Shown piece by piece: positions 36,137 to 47,100 of a stretch of DNA of 64,000 nt (position 1 is the first letter of the stretch; each line of letters opens with the position of its first letter). The notes below the pieces were generated by a model. It made no database searches, was not told where the DNA came from, and was given only the letters and a program-made list of their open reading frames with translations. Origin of the DNA: Phycisphaerales bacterium. Lineage in GTDB: Bacteria > Planctomycetota > Phycisphaerae > UBA1845 > UTPLA1. The position numbers and the translations under genes are program-made. Where the stretch lies: the NCBI GenBank assembly GCA_022360095.1, contig JAKSDK010000801.1:124001-188000 (forward strand), in the 5' to 3' direction.

Positions 36137-38812
36137 TCAATCGCCGGACGGCGGCAAATTGGGGAAATGCTGAAAAGTCGGCTCTTCAAAGCCGACGCGG
36201 CCCCGGCCTTTCAACTTGAACGAGACCTTCAAGCCACATAGATCGTCCTCTGCGACGACGTAAGCACGCAGGTTCTGGCGCTCGTAATAGAGTCGGTGTC
36301 GCCCGCTATACAGCTTTCGACGTTCGCCCTGACGCGTATAGCCCAGAACGAGGAGTTCGCTCTCCGCCCACGACCGCTTCAGCGATGTCAAATCGACATG
36401 CACGGGCAGCGTGACTTTCAGAGAATCGCCACGTCGACAAAAGAGAGACGGCGGCGGAGACTTGGTCATGGGACCGCCGCTGGTGAGGCTCAAACCGGCT
36501 GCCCCTGACGAGTCGATGACGATTCGCGCCGGCTCGTTCGACGTCCCCGGCTCATAATCGATTTCGAAGCCTTCGGTCGGCCCATTGAAATACCACCCAT
36601 AATAAAAGGGGCGCCGTCCTCCCTGCTCCGGATGAAATCGAAGGTCCGGCGCAAAAACGCTGCTCATCTGAGTCAGACGGACCGGCCCTATCTTATAACG
36701 ACCGTGTTCCTTGAGCTGAATCATCACGCGCACACCGACAACATCCGGTTCGTCGCCCAGGTCCACGACACATTGACTCCAATCGTCGCCGATCCAAAAG
36801 CTCTTGAAACGGCGGACCACCACGGCCCCTCGCTCGTCATAGCCGATCAGTCCGGTACGCACGAGGCCGCTCGGCATTGCGCCCTCTTGACGAGCGGAAT
36901 ACGACAATCTTAGCGAATGGCCGGGCGTGAGGAGGGAAGATTGCGCCGGTGGTGACGTCGGACCACCCTTGCCTGAGAACAGCCGAAGCCGCTTTCCCTG
37001 GCGGAAATCCACGATCAGTTTCGACTCTCCGTCATTCCCCGTCTCCACGTCGATCGTGTTGCCGTCGGGTTCGTCCGCATACCAGCCGTAGTATTGCTTC
37101 CTGCCCGGATTGTGCAGCCGGTCTTCGCTCCATCGGAGCACGGCATCCCGGAACACGGCCGGCCGATCCGATCGGGGACCGGCGTTCTCATCCTTGACCT
37201 CCCGCGAAAGGCGCGGCGACGACGTAATCTGATATAGAGCCGCATTGTAACGCTGCCCGGTCGGATGTCTTGCGATGGCAACCAGGGGCCAGGATTTCGG
37301 AAACATGGGGTAGACGGAGAACCATGCGTTGTCGTGTGAATACGGAAGCAACCACTGCAATACACGAGGATTCTCAAAGAAATAGGCGCCTTCTCGGTAT
37401 TCTCGATGCCGCTCCCCGTAAATCCAATAGGAATCCTTGGGCTCGCTTGCATAAAGATGGACCCCTTTCGCTCTCAGATCGTCGAATCCCGATATGCCAT
37501 AGAGCACCTTAAATGTGCGATGGTCAACGTAGACTCCATGTCGCTGCACGATATCCGGTCGACTGCGAATCCAGTTGAAAAGCCATCGTTCCGAAAAAAC
37601 CCGGGCGGCCTGTTTCTCGGTTTCCCGCGCGTCATACAGCGCGAACAAACCGGCCTGCACGATGAGAAACGTCCCCGCGACGGCCATCGACCACGAGCGA
37701 CGCCGCCGGCGCGCCAACGTAATTCCCAGCAGAATGGCCGCCCCGCCTGCCAGCGGAAGCAGTCGCCTCGGTTGATAGCTATGGGTTTGCGTCAACTCGG
37801 GGAGCCGCATGCCCAAAACGGCCAGAATGTACAGGCAAACGAGCAGGGTCTTCGGCTGTTTGAAGTACCGCACGAGATAATAACATGCCGCCAGAAGGCC
37901 GGCTCCCGCGACGATCGTAAAGGATGGCAGCGTTTCGGCGATCATCCCCAACCATTTCACGAGCCGATCCGTGAGCGGCAACGGCTCCGTCGCAACCTGC
38001 ATCCGCCGGGCAGTGTTCTTCAGGCTCTCGTCGTAAATTGTGTGCCAACGGTAAATGGGGTTGCCGTAAGCGAGCCATACGAGCAGGTGCTCGAAGATGA
38101 CCCCGGCCAACAATCCCACGATCATGAGCCAAAACGCACGCCGCCATTTGCCCAGCACAGCCAACGCCAACACCCAAAGCCCCAGCGCCGCCGCGAGTTG
38201 GGCGGCCGAGACTTTGTGCATGAGCGCAAATGCGGCGAGAAAGCCGGCCAGAAAGAACAAGAAACCCGCCCCTCGCGCGCTACTTTTCGTGGCGCGCTCG
38301 TAGCCGACGACGCAACACCAAATCGAGAGGAGGCTTACGGCAGCCATCGGACCGTCCGGCAAGGCCACCGTGCTAAAATGGATGTCCAGGGAAGTCAGCG
38401 CAAGAATCATGCCCGTGACATGAGCAGCCCAAAGATGACCGCTTAGTCGCCGCGTGATGTCCCACACCGCGACGATGGCAATCAGCGACACGCAGATTGG
38501 ATAGATCATGACCGTCTGTTCTGAATTCCCCAAAAATCGAAAGATGACTGCCATGGGAATGGCCGGCCCGTATCGAAGCGCAGCGATCGGATTCTGAAAG
38601 ATCTGGTCGGGAGCGAGACGACCCTTGGAAAGGGCATCGGCCACCTGCCAGGTCTCGAGGTCATCGCTGCCGAGACAGCCGACGAAAAAATGCAGACGGA
38701 GCCCCAAGGCCAAGGCTAAAATGGTGAGCAGACCCAACATGGCGAGGCGCAGATCGTGCTTTCGGCCTGCCTCGGCATCCAAGTCCTTGACGGTCTCCTG
38801 GGCTCGACTCAT
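36137..38812 (-). CDS. GT39-like membrane glycosyltransferase with two C-terminal repeat domains
   Basis: This 891-residue protein has about ten membrane helices (about 24-415). The first outer loop contains GCLGSDDLETWQVADAL, with the paired acidic residues of PMT/GT39 enzymes that use polyprenyl-phosphate sugars. Two similar soluble domains follow, at about 568-730 and 731-891, each opening with YYGWY and sharing the same run of strands. They look like tandem carbohydrate-binding or beta-sandwich modules. It is the last gene of the minus-strand cluster and is three bases from the previous gene. Confidence 0.78.
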   Translation of the reverse strand: MSRAQETVKDLDAEAGRKHDLRLAMLGLLTILALALGLRLHFFVGCLGSDDLETWQVADALSKGRLAPDQIFQNPIAALRYGPAIPMAVIFRFLGNSEQTVMIYPICVSLIAIVAVWDITRRLSGHLWAAHVTGMILALTSLDIHFSTVALPDGPMAAVSLLSIWCCVVGYERATKSSARGAGFLFFLAGFLAAFALMHKVSAAQLAAALGLWVLALAVLGKWRRAFWLMIVGLLAGVIFEHLLVWLAYGNPIYRWHTIYDESLKNTARRMQVATEPLPLTDRLVKWLGMIAETLPSFTIVAGAGLLAACYYLVRYFKQPKTLLVCLYILAVLGMRLPELTQTHSYQPRRLLPLAGGAAILLGITLARRRRRSWSMAVAGTFLIVQAGLFALYDARETEKQAARVFSERWLFNWIRSRPDIVQRHGVYVDHRTFKVLYGISGFDDLRAKGVHLYASEPKDSYWIYGERHREYREGAYFFENPRVLQWLLPYSHDNAWFSVYPMFPKSWPLVAIARHPTGQRYNAALYQITSSPRLSREVKDENAGPRSDRPAVFRDAVLRWSEDRLHNPGRKQYYGWYADEPDGNTIDVETGNDGESKLIVDFRQGKRLRLFSGKGGPTSPPAQSSLLTPGHSLRLSYSARQEGAMPSGLVRTGLIGYDERGAVVVRRFKSFWIGDDWSQCVVDLGDEPDVVGVRVMIQLKEHGRYKIGPVRLTQMSSVFAPDLRFHPEQGGRRPFYYGWYFNGPTEGFEIDYEPGTSNEPARIVIDSSGAAGLSLTSGGPMTKSPPPSLFCRRGDSLKVTLPVHVDLTSLKRSWAESELLVLGYTRQGERRKLYSGRHRLYYERQNLRAYVVAEDDLCGLKVSFKLKGRGRVGFEEPTFQHFPNLPPSGD

Positions 38813-38815
38813 TGC

Positions 38816-39868
38816 TTATTGCGGAGCATTCGAGGCTGCGCCATCGGCAGGAGCCTCCTCACCCCGCACCTCCGCTTCTCGTACGCCCGTGACGCGGACA
38901 TCCTCATAATACCGACCTTGACGCGCCGCTTGCCAAAAAAACAAACCAACGAACATCAGAACGAGGTAACACACCAGGAACATGAGCGACAGGCTGATCG
39001 CGTTCTCTCTTGAGAGCCCGAACACTTTGAACAGCCCAATCAACACGAGTTCGCGCGACCCCAGGTTAAAGTATGAAATCGGCACGATTCCTGCCAGCAG
39101 GCTCGTCACGACGCACAAAACCACCTGGGCAAATGTCAATTCGAACGGCAGGGCCCAGGAGAGCGCACGAACCATCGAGGCATAGAGAAACAGACTCAAA
39201 CTCGATAGCAGAATCAAGACGATAAGTCGGCGATGTGAGAGGACACCGGCGTCCCGCGCAGCGGCCTCGACCAGTCGATGAAGGCGGCCGGCGCCTGAGG
39301 CTGCCCACCGACCTAGAACAAGGCTCCATTGCCGGCGTAACGCCAGAACGAGTATGGCCGCGATGAGAAAAACCATCGCGAAACCTGGCCGAAAGAAAGA
39401 ACGCAAATCAACGGGCAGAAACAGGCTCGCCATGCCAAACAGAATCAGGATCGCAAAGACGTCAAAAACGCGGTCCAGCAGGCTGTACCATGTACCTCGG
39501 AACCAGGATAACCCATGTCGCCTGTGCAAAAAGAGCACCTTACGAAACTCACCAAGCCTGCCGGGAGTCAGGGTCCCCCAGAAAACGGCGTCACCATAGA
39601 CGGCCAGGCTTGTGCTGACCGGCTCGGTACACCCGAGACCGTGCAACAACACATGCCAGCGCAGCCCTTTCACGACGACCAAGACAACACAAATTAGCAC
39701 GGCCGCAACAAGATATCGCAACGGGACATGCCTGACCGACCCGAACACGTTGCCGAGATCAACCGTCCAAAGGACCCAAATAAACAAAAGGGGGCCAATA
39801 AATCGAAGCGCCGTCCTCCAACCTCGCTTCGCCGGAGGAGAATCGGAAGAGGTGTCTTCAACAGTCAC
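38816..39868 (-). CDS. LPG-synthase/AglD-type flippase-like membrane protein
   Basis: This 350-residue protein has about eight membrane helices and the TPGRLGEFRK motif typical of the lysylphosphatidylglycerol synthase transmembrane-domain (UPF0104/AglD) family. Members act in lipid-linked glycan pathways, and a role moving or handling a lipid-linked sugar fits the cluster. It overlaps the upstream gene by four bases (ATGA). Confidence 0.83.
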   Translation of the reverse strand: MTVEDTSSDSPPAKRGWRTALRFIGPLLFIWVLWTVDLGNVFGSVRHVPLRYLVAAVLICVVLVVVKGLRWHVLLHGLGCTEPVSTSLAVYGDAVFWGTLTPGRLGEFRKVLFLHRRHGLSWFRGTWYSLLDRVFDVFAILILFGMASLFLPVDLRSFFRPGFAMVFLIAAILVLALRRQWSLVLGRWAASGAGRLHRLVEAAARDAGVLSHRRLIVLILLSSLSLFLYASMVRALSWALPFELTFAQVVLCVVTSLLAGIVPISYFNLGSRELVLIGLFKVFGLSRENAISLSLMFLVCYLVLMFVGLFFWQAARQGRYYEDVRVTGVREAEVRGEEAPADGAASNAPQ

Positions 39869-41625
39869 GGCGCTCCTCTCGTTGACAATTCTGCTATTGA
39901 CGCGAAATCGAGCCGGCCGTTTGCGTCGGGAGCGTAAATCGTTTCCAGCTTCAGCGAACCGGTCTCGTTAAGCAACTCGGCCCAACGCCGAGACGCTTGC
40001 CCTTCCGCCGTGATCCGTACCGTCATCCCCGATGTGCCGAGCCGTCCCGATGGACTGTGCACGTCGATGTCATCAATCGGAGTGACGGCCCGTAAAGACG
40101 GACAGCCGGACAGCGTCGTGATCGTATCGATGATACGAAGTTCATTTTCCGACCACTGAAGCAATCGCTCGAAAGTCAGCGGGCCCACCCGTGCGCGAAT
40201 AATCTTCCGCTGCTTGATGATGCCATGAGACCACTCTCCCAACCAGGGCATCCGAAAAAACCAATCCGTCAAAAGATGAAAAAGAGCACTCCCTCGAGCA
40301 AGCGGCAAGCTGTCGTTCACCACACAAAAGCGTCCATGCACTCTGCACGTGGATTGTTCCGAATCGTCAACATTGACTGGATCCGAATTCCAATAGGCAC
40401 TGCTCCAGCGCCTGCCGTTCGCAGCCTCGATCCAGTAGCCCATGTTGCAATGAACGGGTTTCCCCGGCGCGTGAAGATTGAAGGCGCCTTTCCGACGAAG
40501 CGAACACACGACGCTACCGAAGTTTCGTCGCCAGACGCGGAATCCGCTTTCGTCCCACACGTGATCCTCGTCCGACAATTCGGGTGCGCTCAACGGTGAC
40601 CCTGCGGCAGTGCACGCAAGCCCAAATTGCGGCAAGTAGAAATAGGCCAGATATCGGTCGTCCACGGACAGCGGCGAATGCAGCCGGCCTTCGGCCAGCC
40701 CTCGTCGCAGATGCGCGGCAAGCTGCTCGGCTTCCGGAATACGAGCCGCAAAGACTTCGAACCCGAACGGAAAAGCATGTTGCGTCCCGCGGCTGCCGAG
40801 TCGCGGCGCCAGCCCGCCCGTCGCGCTGATGAACGATGCGAGATACTGACAGGACTTCGTGGCGACGTCGAGCACTGGCTCTTCACATTCGCGACGATCC
40901 AAACACGCGAGGAGATCCAAGGCCAGCGTGGCATAGCCAAGATCAGCCCCGCCGTATTCCCTGAACCAGCCCTCGGGATGAAAGTATTGCAGTGTCTGCG
41001 TCCACTTTTTGGTGAACGCGTCTTTCCAGCGAACCTGACTTGACAAACGATAGACGTTCCATAAAGCGGCACAGGCGGCGAGGTTCTGATTCATCACCTC
41101 CGAATTAAACCGCCGGCTTAGCCAATCGGCCGCCCGAAACAAGGCCCCCTCAATCTGATCGAAATCTCCCCGGCCTTTCGAATCTCCAAGCAGCAGCAGG
41201 CACTCCGCCATCCCAAACGTGGTGAATGCCGTCGCGCAATAGCTGTATTCGTGACGATACCATTCGTCCAATGCGCCGCCGCGATGCTGCGCCGTACACC
41301 AAAACCGAACGGCAGCCAAGGCCCTTTCAAGCATCGCCTCGTCCTGGTGATAAACGTTGCCCTCGAAGGGAACCGAATACAGCAACGCGAACGGCAAGGC
41401 CAACTGCTGAAACGTCGCCGCCGGAAAACCGGTGATCGTCTTGTATTGCCAATAGTTCCGATCGCAACAGCCGTAGGTCTTGGAACGGGGATTGAAGTCC
41501 TGGAGCGTTGCCGCCCTGGCGATTGCAGAAATCGTCAGATCAGCATAGGGCGATCGGACGAGGGCTGTATGAGTCTCAGGCTTCTCGATTAGATTGTCCC
41601 TTACAATCCGGTTCAAAATGAGCAT
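39865..41625 (-). CDS. Large carbohydrate-active-like protein, unknown activity
   Basis: This 586-residue soluble protein starts with YGCCDRNYWQYKTITGFPAATFQ and is followed by repeated aromatic-rich helical pairs (about 60-330), the pattern of an alpha/alpha toroid seen in heparinase II/III and related polysaccharide lyases; the second half (about 340-580) looks like a beta sandwich. No signal peptide is evident. I cannot see a catalytic triad I would trust. It lies in the glycan cluster, so handling of a uronic-acid polymer is a reasonable guess only. Confidence 0.65.
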   Translation of the reverse strand: MLILNRIVRDNLIEKPETHTALVRSPYADLTISAIARAATLQDFNPRSKTYGCCDRNYWQYKTITGFPAATFQQLALPFALLYSVPFEGNVYHQDEAMLERALAAVRFWCTAQHRGGALDEWYRHEYSYCATAFTTFGMAECLLLLGDSKGRGDFDQIEGALFRAADWLSRRFNSEVMNQNLAACAALWNVYRLSSQVRWKDAFTKKWTQTLQYFHPEGWFREYGGADLGYATLALDLLACLDRRECEEPVLDVATKSCQYLASFISATGGLAPRLGSRGTQHAFPFGFEVFAARIPEAEQLAAHLRRGLAEGRLHSPLSVDDRYLAYFYLPQFGLACTAAGSPLSAPELSDEDHVWDESGFRVWRRNFGSVVCSLRRKGAFNLHAPGKPVHCNMGYWIEAANGRRWSSAYWNSDPVNVDDSEQSTCRVHGRFCVVNDSLPLARGSALFHLLTDWFFRMPWLGEWSHGIIKQRKIIRARVGPLTFERLLQWSENELRIIDTITTLSGCPSLRAVTPIDDIDVHSPSGRLGTSGMTVRITAEGQASRRWAELLNETGSLKLETIYAPDANGRLDFASIAELSTRGAP

Positions 41626-41699
41626 TTCCGAACGTTCTGACGACTCTCTCTATCGTCGCCGGAGGCCTATGCGACCTGACACCGCATGACCGTGCGCGG
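41626..41699 (-). other. Short gap with a small hairpin
   Basis: The hairpin ATGACCG-TGCG-CGGTCAT spans 41686-41703 over the stop codon of the methyltransferase gene. It has no T-run and is probably not a terminator. Confidence 0.3.
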
Positions 41700-42539
41700 T
41701 CATTGCTTTCGCGCCGCCAGCAAATTCGTGTAACGGATCTTTCGACACAGAGCCAGGAGTTCGTCATCGGACAATTCTTCCAACTGTTCTCGCTGGTCAT
41801 TGATACGGCGTATCGCAAAGCCATGGTCTCGCAACGCGGCCAGAAAGGCGTATGGGTCCGCCCCGCTCTGCCGCAAGCCTTCCGGCCAAAACTCGGTAAT
41901 CAGGTTGAGCTCGGGGTTTCCTTTCAACAATTCGGTCATCCCCGCCAAAGCGCGCGGCTCGGCTCCCTGAATGTCCAGCTTCAACACATCCAGCTGTTGC
42001 GATTCGGAAAACACGGCATCAAGCGTCGTGACGGGCACCTCCACGCTCGGCCTGGCCGCGCCTTCCGCCTGATAGATTCGATGGTCGCCGCGATGTTCAA
42101 GACGACGATAGAGCGAAACCATGCCCACTTCATCCGCCACGGCCGACCGATGGACGGTCACATTCGTGTAGCCGTTCGTCGTGATGTTTTTGAGCAGCAG
42201 ATCGTGGTTGTCCTGGTCGGGCTCGAAACCGTGGACGCGGCCGGTCGAACCGACATGCTGAGCGGCCAGCAATGTATAAACGCCGAGATTCGCGCCGACG
42301 TCGGCAACGATCATGCCGGGCTTGATGAGTTCCGTCCACAATCGTGTTTCGTACCGCTCGGCCGCGGTCAGTTTCCGCATCCACAATGCTGCGAGGCGAT
42401 CAAGTGTGGCTGCATAGATCCGATGTCCGTCCACACGGACGCTGACCGGACGCGGAGGCCGGACCCGGTTGGCCAAATGCAAAGCGCGCCGCAAGAGCCC
42501 CACGTTTGCGATGCGAAGAATTGTGTGAGATACATCCAT
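41700..42539 (-). CDS. FkbM-family methyltransferase
   Basis: This 279-residue protein has the SAM-binding fold of FkbM enzymes: VADVGANLGVYTLLAAQHV (motif I), FEPDQDNHDLLLKNI, and LDVLKLDIQGAEPRAL (motif with the characteristic D-I-Q-G-A-E). FkbM enzymes O-methylate sugars or antibiotics, so methylation of a glycan hydroxyl is likely. It lies between the toroid-like protein and another methyltransferase gene, 11 bases apart. Confidence 0.9.
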   Translation of the reverse strand: MDVSHTILRIANVGLLRRALHLANRVRPPRPVSVRVDGHRIYAATLDRLAALWMRKLTAAERYETRLWTELIKPGMIVADVGANLGVYTLLAAQHVGSTGRVHGFEPDQDNHDLLLKNITTNGYTNVTVHRSAVADEVGMVSLYRRLEHRGDHRIYQAEGAARPSVEVPVTTLDAVFSESQQLDVLKLDIQGAEPRALAGMTELLKGNPELNLITEFWPEGLRQSGADPYAFLAALRDHGFAIRRINDQREQLEELSDDELLALCRKIRYTNLLAARKQ

Positions 42540-42550
42540 ACTTCGCTACA

Positions 42551-43402
42551 TTACCGACTGGCATCCAATACTTCCAACACAACGAGCATCTTGAAACCGA
42601 ACCAAGGGGTCAGCGGCGAAAGGAGCGGCTCCAATGCGTCGATCGCGGTGAGCATCGGGCCCGGCAAGAGGTTCGGACCACTGAACCCCCGAGAAAGGGG
42701 GTACGCCAAAATGTCCGTCCGCTTGATCTGCTTGATTTTCAGCATCGGAAACCGACGTTCGAATTCCTCTCGATGGCGTACAAATAAACGCGTCGGAATG
42801 GCCAGATTGGCTTCTTCCGGCTTCTTGTCCGGGCCGTAAATCACATCACGGCTCAGATCCTGCTTTTCGTGATGAAATCGACCCCGAACAATTCCGGAAA
42901 ACCAGGAGACATATGGCTCAAAAAAAACGGCCCGCCCCCCAGGACGCACAACACGTGCGATCTCCCGAAGCGCCAAGTCCGGATTGAACAGGTGGTGGAG
43001 AATGTCCACGCCGACGACATTGTCGAACGTGTGATCGGCGAAAGGCAGACTGAGACAATCGGCCTGGAAATTCAGCCACGGCGCGTAAACCACATCACTG
43101 CTGAGAATCTCCGGCCAGTGTTCCTTCAGGTTGCCGCCGCCACCGCCGACCTCAAGCGTTCTTCCCGGCAGCGCCGCATCGCGAATCGCGCGATACCATC
43201 GGCCGTAGATTCGACGAAGAATGGGTTTGCGGTCCCAAATCTCACGGTGTCGACGAACCTCCTCTTCCCATTCGCCATGACGTTCAGACAAGTCCACCGA
43301 TTTCTGTTCCTGTTGGTTGATCAGCATGGTAGATGACGGCAAATTCCGGTCTCGCTTCGTTCTGTATCGATACCTGTATTCGATCGTATTTGGCCTGTTC
43401 AA
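42551..43402 (-). CDS. Class I SAM-dependent methyltransferase
   Basis: This 283-residue protein has TLEVGGGGGNLKEHWP (SAM motif I), LPFADHTFDNVVGVDILHHL (motif with acidic residue) and ALREIARVVRPGGRAVFFEP (motif III), the plan of Methyltransf_11 enzymes. It may methylate a sugar or a lipid carrier product of the cluster. The ATG at 43402 overlaps the previous gene by four bases; an ATG at 43327 is possible. Confidence 0.87.
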   Translation of the reverse strand: MNRPNTIEYRYRYRTKRDRNLPSSTMLINQQEQKSVDLSERHGEWEEEVRRHREIWDRKPILRRIYGRWYRAIRDAALPGRTLEVGGGGGNLKEHWPEILSSDVVYAPWLNFQADCLSLPFADHTFDNVVGVDILHHLFNPDLALREIARVVRPGGRAVFFEPYVSWFSGIVRGRFHHEKQDLSRDVIYGPDKKPEEANLAIPTRLFVRHREEFERRFPMLKIKQIKRTDILAYPLSRGFSGPNLLPGPMLTAIDALEPLLSPLTPWFGFKMLVVLEVLDASR

Positions 43403-44169
43403 GAAGAACCGTGCTCTGAGTCGCCCGGGCGATACCCGCCTCGCAACTCAGCGACGCGAACCTTCAGCAAGTCGATGAACATCTTCGGCGCATCGCGGAG
43501 CAAGCTTACTTTGCTGCCCCCGCGATGGCGCCATACGATTGGCACCTCCCCCACCCGCCAACCGTGTTGACGAGCTAGAATGACGATTTCCGCATCGAAG
43601 GCATAACCCTCCAATCGAGCCTGCCGCGCGATCGTACGGGCCACCGGCACCTTGAAGCCTTTCGTGCCGCATTGCAGATCACTCACCTGCGATCGGAGCA
43701 CCATCCGTGCCAACTGGCGATAAGCGCGACCTGCCAGCCGCCTCAACGGCGGTTGCGGGACCGGTATGGATGAACCCGGCGCATGCCTCGTGCCAAGCAC
43801 GACGTCGCATGAGTCCTGCAACGCCGGCAGGATCTTCGGCACTTCTTCCATCGGCGTCGACAGGTCAGCATCGGTGAAGATCACATACCGACCCGCCGCC
43901 ACAGCCAATCCAGCTCGAACCGCCCCGCCCTTGCCCACGTTACGCTTCAACCGAAGCAGGCGCAAACGCTCGAAACCTGCCGCATGATCTTGACACAGGC
44001 TTTCGACAATCGCAGCCGTTTCGTCGGTGCTGCCGTCATCGACAACCAGAACTTCAAAATCCAAACCCGCTTCCAGACAGTGCGCAATACAGGACTTGAC
44101 GCTTGCCTCGATGCACTGCGCCTCGTTGTAGGCCGGTATCAAGAGCGTTAGCTCAGGCAATTGCCACAC
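43399..44169 (-). CDS. GT2 polyprenyl-phosphate sugar synthase
   Basis: This 256-residue protein has a GT2 fold like eukaryotic dolichyl-phosphate glucose synthase: LLIPAYNEAQCIEASVK, VVDDGSTDET, NVGKGGAVRAGL and FTDADLSTPMEEV. It has no membrane helices of its own. It should charge polyprenyl phosphate with a hexose for use by membrane GT-C enzymes. It overlaps the YfhO-like fusion gene by 17 bases, the same partnership as CsbB and YfhO in Bacillus teichoic-acid glycosylation. Confidence 0.85.
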   Translation of the reverse strand: MWQLPELTLLIPAYNEAQCIEASVKSCIAHCLEAGLDFEVLVVDDGSTDETAAIVESLCQDHAAGFERLRLLRLKRNVGKGGAVRAGLAVAAGRYVIFTDADLSTPMEEVPKILPALQDSCDVVLGTRHAPGSSIPVPQPPLRRLAGRAYRQLARMVLRSQVSDLQCGTKGFKVPVARTIARQARLEGYAFDAEIVILARQHGWRVGEVPIVWRHRGGSKVSLLRDAPKMFIDLLKVRVAELRGGYRPGDSEHGSS

Positions 44170-47100
44170 TCTCCTTCCTGCGACGACGCAGGCTGAATAT
44201 CGATAGTACCAGACAAACGGCGAGGCCCGCCACGGAGGCCGCCGTCATCCATCCAAATTTCTCCGTCACAAATTTCAAGTCTATCTCATGAGAACCCGCT
44301 GGAATACGGATTCCGCACCACAACCCGTTTGTCATTTCAATCGACACGGATTCTCCGTCAACCTCCGCCCGCCACCCGGGTAGATAGGCTTCCTGAATCA
44401 CCACGAGCCCCCCCTCCGGTGAATTCACACCCAGCTTGATATGGCCGCTCCTTTCGTATCGAATTTCAAGGGCGTCAGACACGATCGGTCGCTCCTCAAA
44501 CGTGCCGGCTCGCTCCGATCCCGTTACGAACGTCCGGGCGGCGCCGGGTGATCGAGCCTTGGACAATTCCGAAAGACCGACCGACAAATCGGGCTCAACA
44601 GCAGGATCACTGACGAGATAGAAGCGTGGTAAAGCATTGAGATTCTTCAGCAACTTCGTTCCGTCCGGCAGATCATCGACCATCTCGTAGCCCGGGGCAA
44701 TCTCTTTCACATCCTCCGCATTGGTCACGACATACCGAATGCCGAGATAGTCCGGCAAAGCCGTTTTGAAATCATGAAGCTTGATCGGCGCCGGACTGGA
44801 GTGACGACCCCATCGAAATTCGGGCTTGTATCCGTTGGCCACGTTGATCATTCTGGCAAAGTTAGCCGTCTTGTAGTTTGAAAAATCGTTGATGCTCCGA
44901 TAGGGGAAAAAGTTTTCGGCGCCGCGTGGCACAGCCTTGGGCGCGTATCGCCAGTTCGGCCGATTGGCGCGGAAACCCGCAATCGCCACGCGCCCGTCCT
45001 CTTGAGAGCCGGCGATGATTTGCGCCACCGAGCTGGCCGGCGCAAACGCCTCACTCGGCCGAACGGATTGAACGGTTTTCGGGGCGCTGCTGTCCACGAG
45101 AGCCGCCGGAACGATGACCGCGGCGAAGAGCACCGCCACGCGGATCGGGTTTCGAATTCTGCGAAACAGAATGAGCAACGTCGTCACCAGGGCCGCTACG
45201 ATCGAAGTCGCGGCGAGCAGCATGTCCGGCTCGATCCTCCCGGCCAATTCAAATAACGGCGGGCATTCCACACCCCTCGCTCGCTCAGCCGTGCCCAGAG
45301 CGCCGACTGGGATCGCGACCAACACAAGGCAGCACAGAACGAGCAATGCCGCGACAAACCGGCCGCGCCTGAACATCTCGCGACCGAAAGAAAGAACGGG
45401 ATTCATCGCCATGGCCCCGGTCAATCCAAACGCCAGCACGACAACGTACATCATCTTGGTCGGTTTGCGAAACAGGGAAAATCCCGGCACAGTTTCATAA
45501 AACCAGGCAAACAAAGGCGAATAGACGCCAGGCAGACACAAGAGCACGATCACGCCCAAGGTCAAACAAAAAACAAGGCGCCAGGATATCGACTTTGCTC
45601 CAAACGCCGCCGCCGCGAGAATCAGTGGAATGGGCCCCAAATAAAACACGGTCCAGTCACGATTTACGCCGACAAACAGCTCATTCAACAGATTAAGGAC
45701 ACTTGGATGCAACGACATGTATCTAACGTAACGGCCAAGTGCGCCACCGCTCCGGATGAGCGGTACGGCATGATCCCCGTACAGATACTTCGGCGCCCAG
45801 TCCATCGCCGAAATTCCAATCCCCAGCAGCAGCACGAAGAGCGCCATCACGCCCGAGCGGGCGGCCTCAACGAATCCCTCTTTCCGCCAAGGCCGCGCGC
45901 CGATCATTCGGGCAACCGTCCAAAAAGCCAGAACGCAAAGGTTGTAATACGAAGCCTGAAGATGAGCCGTCGTCAGCATCAAGGCAACGAAAAGTGAACC
46001 TAAGGCAATACCGACGGCTGACGGCTTCTCAAACAGGCGTTCAAGAACGACAAGCAGCAAGGGCAACATGCATATGCCGACGAAAAAGTCGTGGCTGTTG
46101 CCGCCTTCGGTATAAAACTGCATCGGACCACTCAGCAGATAGATGCAGCCGGCCATCAGCCCGCCGAACCGGTTGCGCGAAAAACGCCGACCAAGGACAT
46201 AGGTCGAAACGCATGCGACGGCCAACCAGAGCATGGAATGAAGGTGGATATAGTTATCACGATCCAATACATAGCAGATAAGCAGCGTCGGTGAGAAAGG
46301 ATGATTGATCGGCACTGCCAGGTTTGGAATGCCACACGAGGCGAACGAGTTCCAGTGCGGAACGTGGCCCGCCAGGATCGTATCAAACGTGAACTTGTAA
46401 ACGGACATGTGATAGTAGAAGTCGTTCAACGCCGGATAGCTTCGATACAGCCAGTCGTGCGCGATGAGCCCGGCCCCCAACAAAACCACGATAAATAGAT
46501 AATCAACGAACCCATACTTTCCTGAAGGCGCAACGAGCCCCAACGTGCAGGCTTCGTTGCTCAACGGTCCGGTGCTCATGTCCTCGGTGAATAAGGTCTC
46601 CCGCAATGCGGCGACCGTCGGCCTCCACGCGCGTCGCGCAAAGAAAAGATACACGCCGACAACAGCAACAACGATGAGGGACACTGCGCTCGTCCAGACG
46701 GCCAAGCCGAGCAACGGAGCGCGATAGGACATCGCGACAATCGACTCTCCCGCAGGAACAGGGATCGCCCGGAGTGAAACAAAAGCGGGATAGATTTGGA
46801 CCGGCTCGCGATCCAGCGTAGCCTGCCATCCGTCACAGTAATTCTCGCTCAGCACCAAGAACCCTCGATGCGGCGATTTGATCGCGATTCGCAGACGGTC
46901 CTCACCATAATCCAGAAACTTGACGGATGGGCCGACGAAGTCGGAGGGCATCCCGGACTGCTCGCCGGCTTCTTCAGGCGACACCTCCTTCTTGGGGACC
47001 GAATCGTCGGGCAGATCCCAGGGCGAAAGATCAGGCGCTTGCTCCAACAGGACCGTTTTTCTTGGATCAAGCTTTTCCGACCCCATGCGATCAAGCATTT

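Noticed and set aside
37406..38446. Long plus-strand frame of 346 residues
   Set aside because: Antisense shadow of the GT39-like gene; basic low-complexity translation with no domain.
41703..42839. Long plus-strand frame of 378 residues
   Set aside because: Antisense to the two methyltransferase genes, which have clear motifs.
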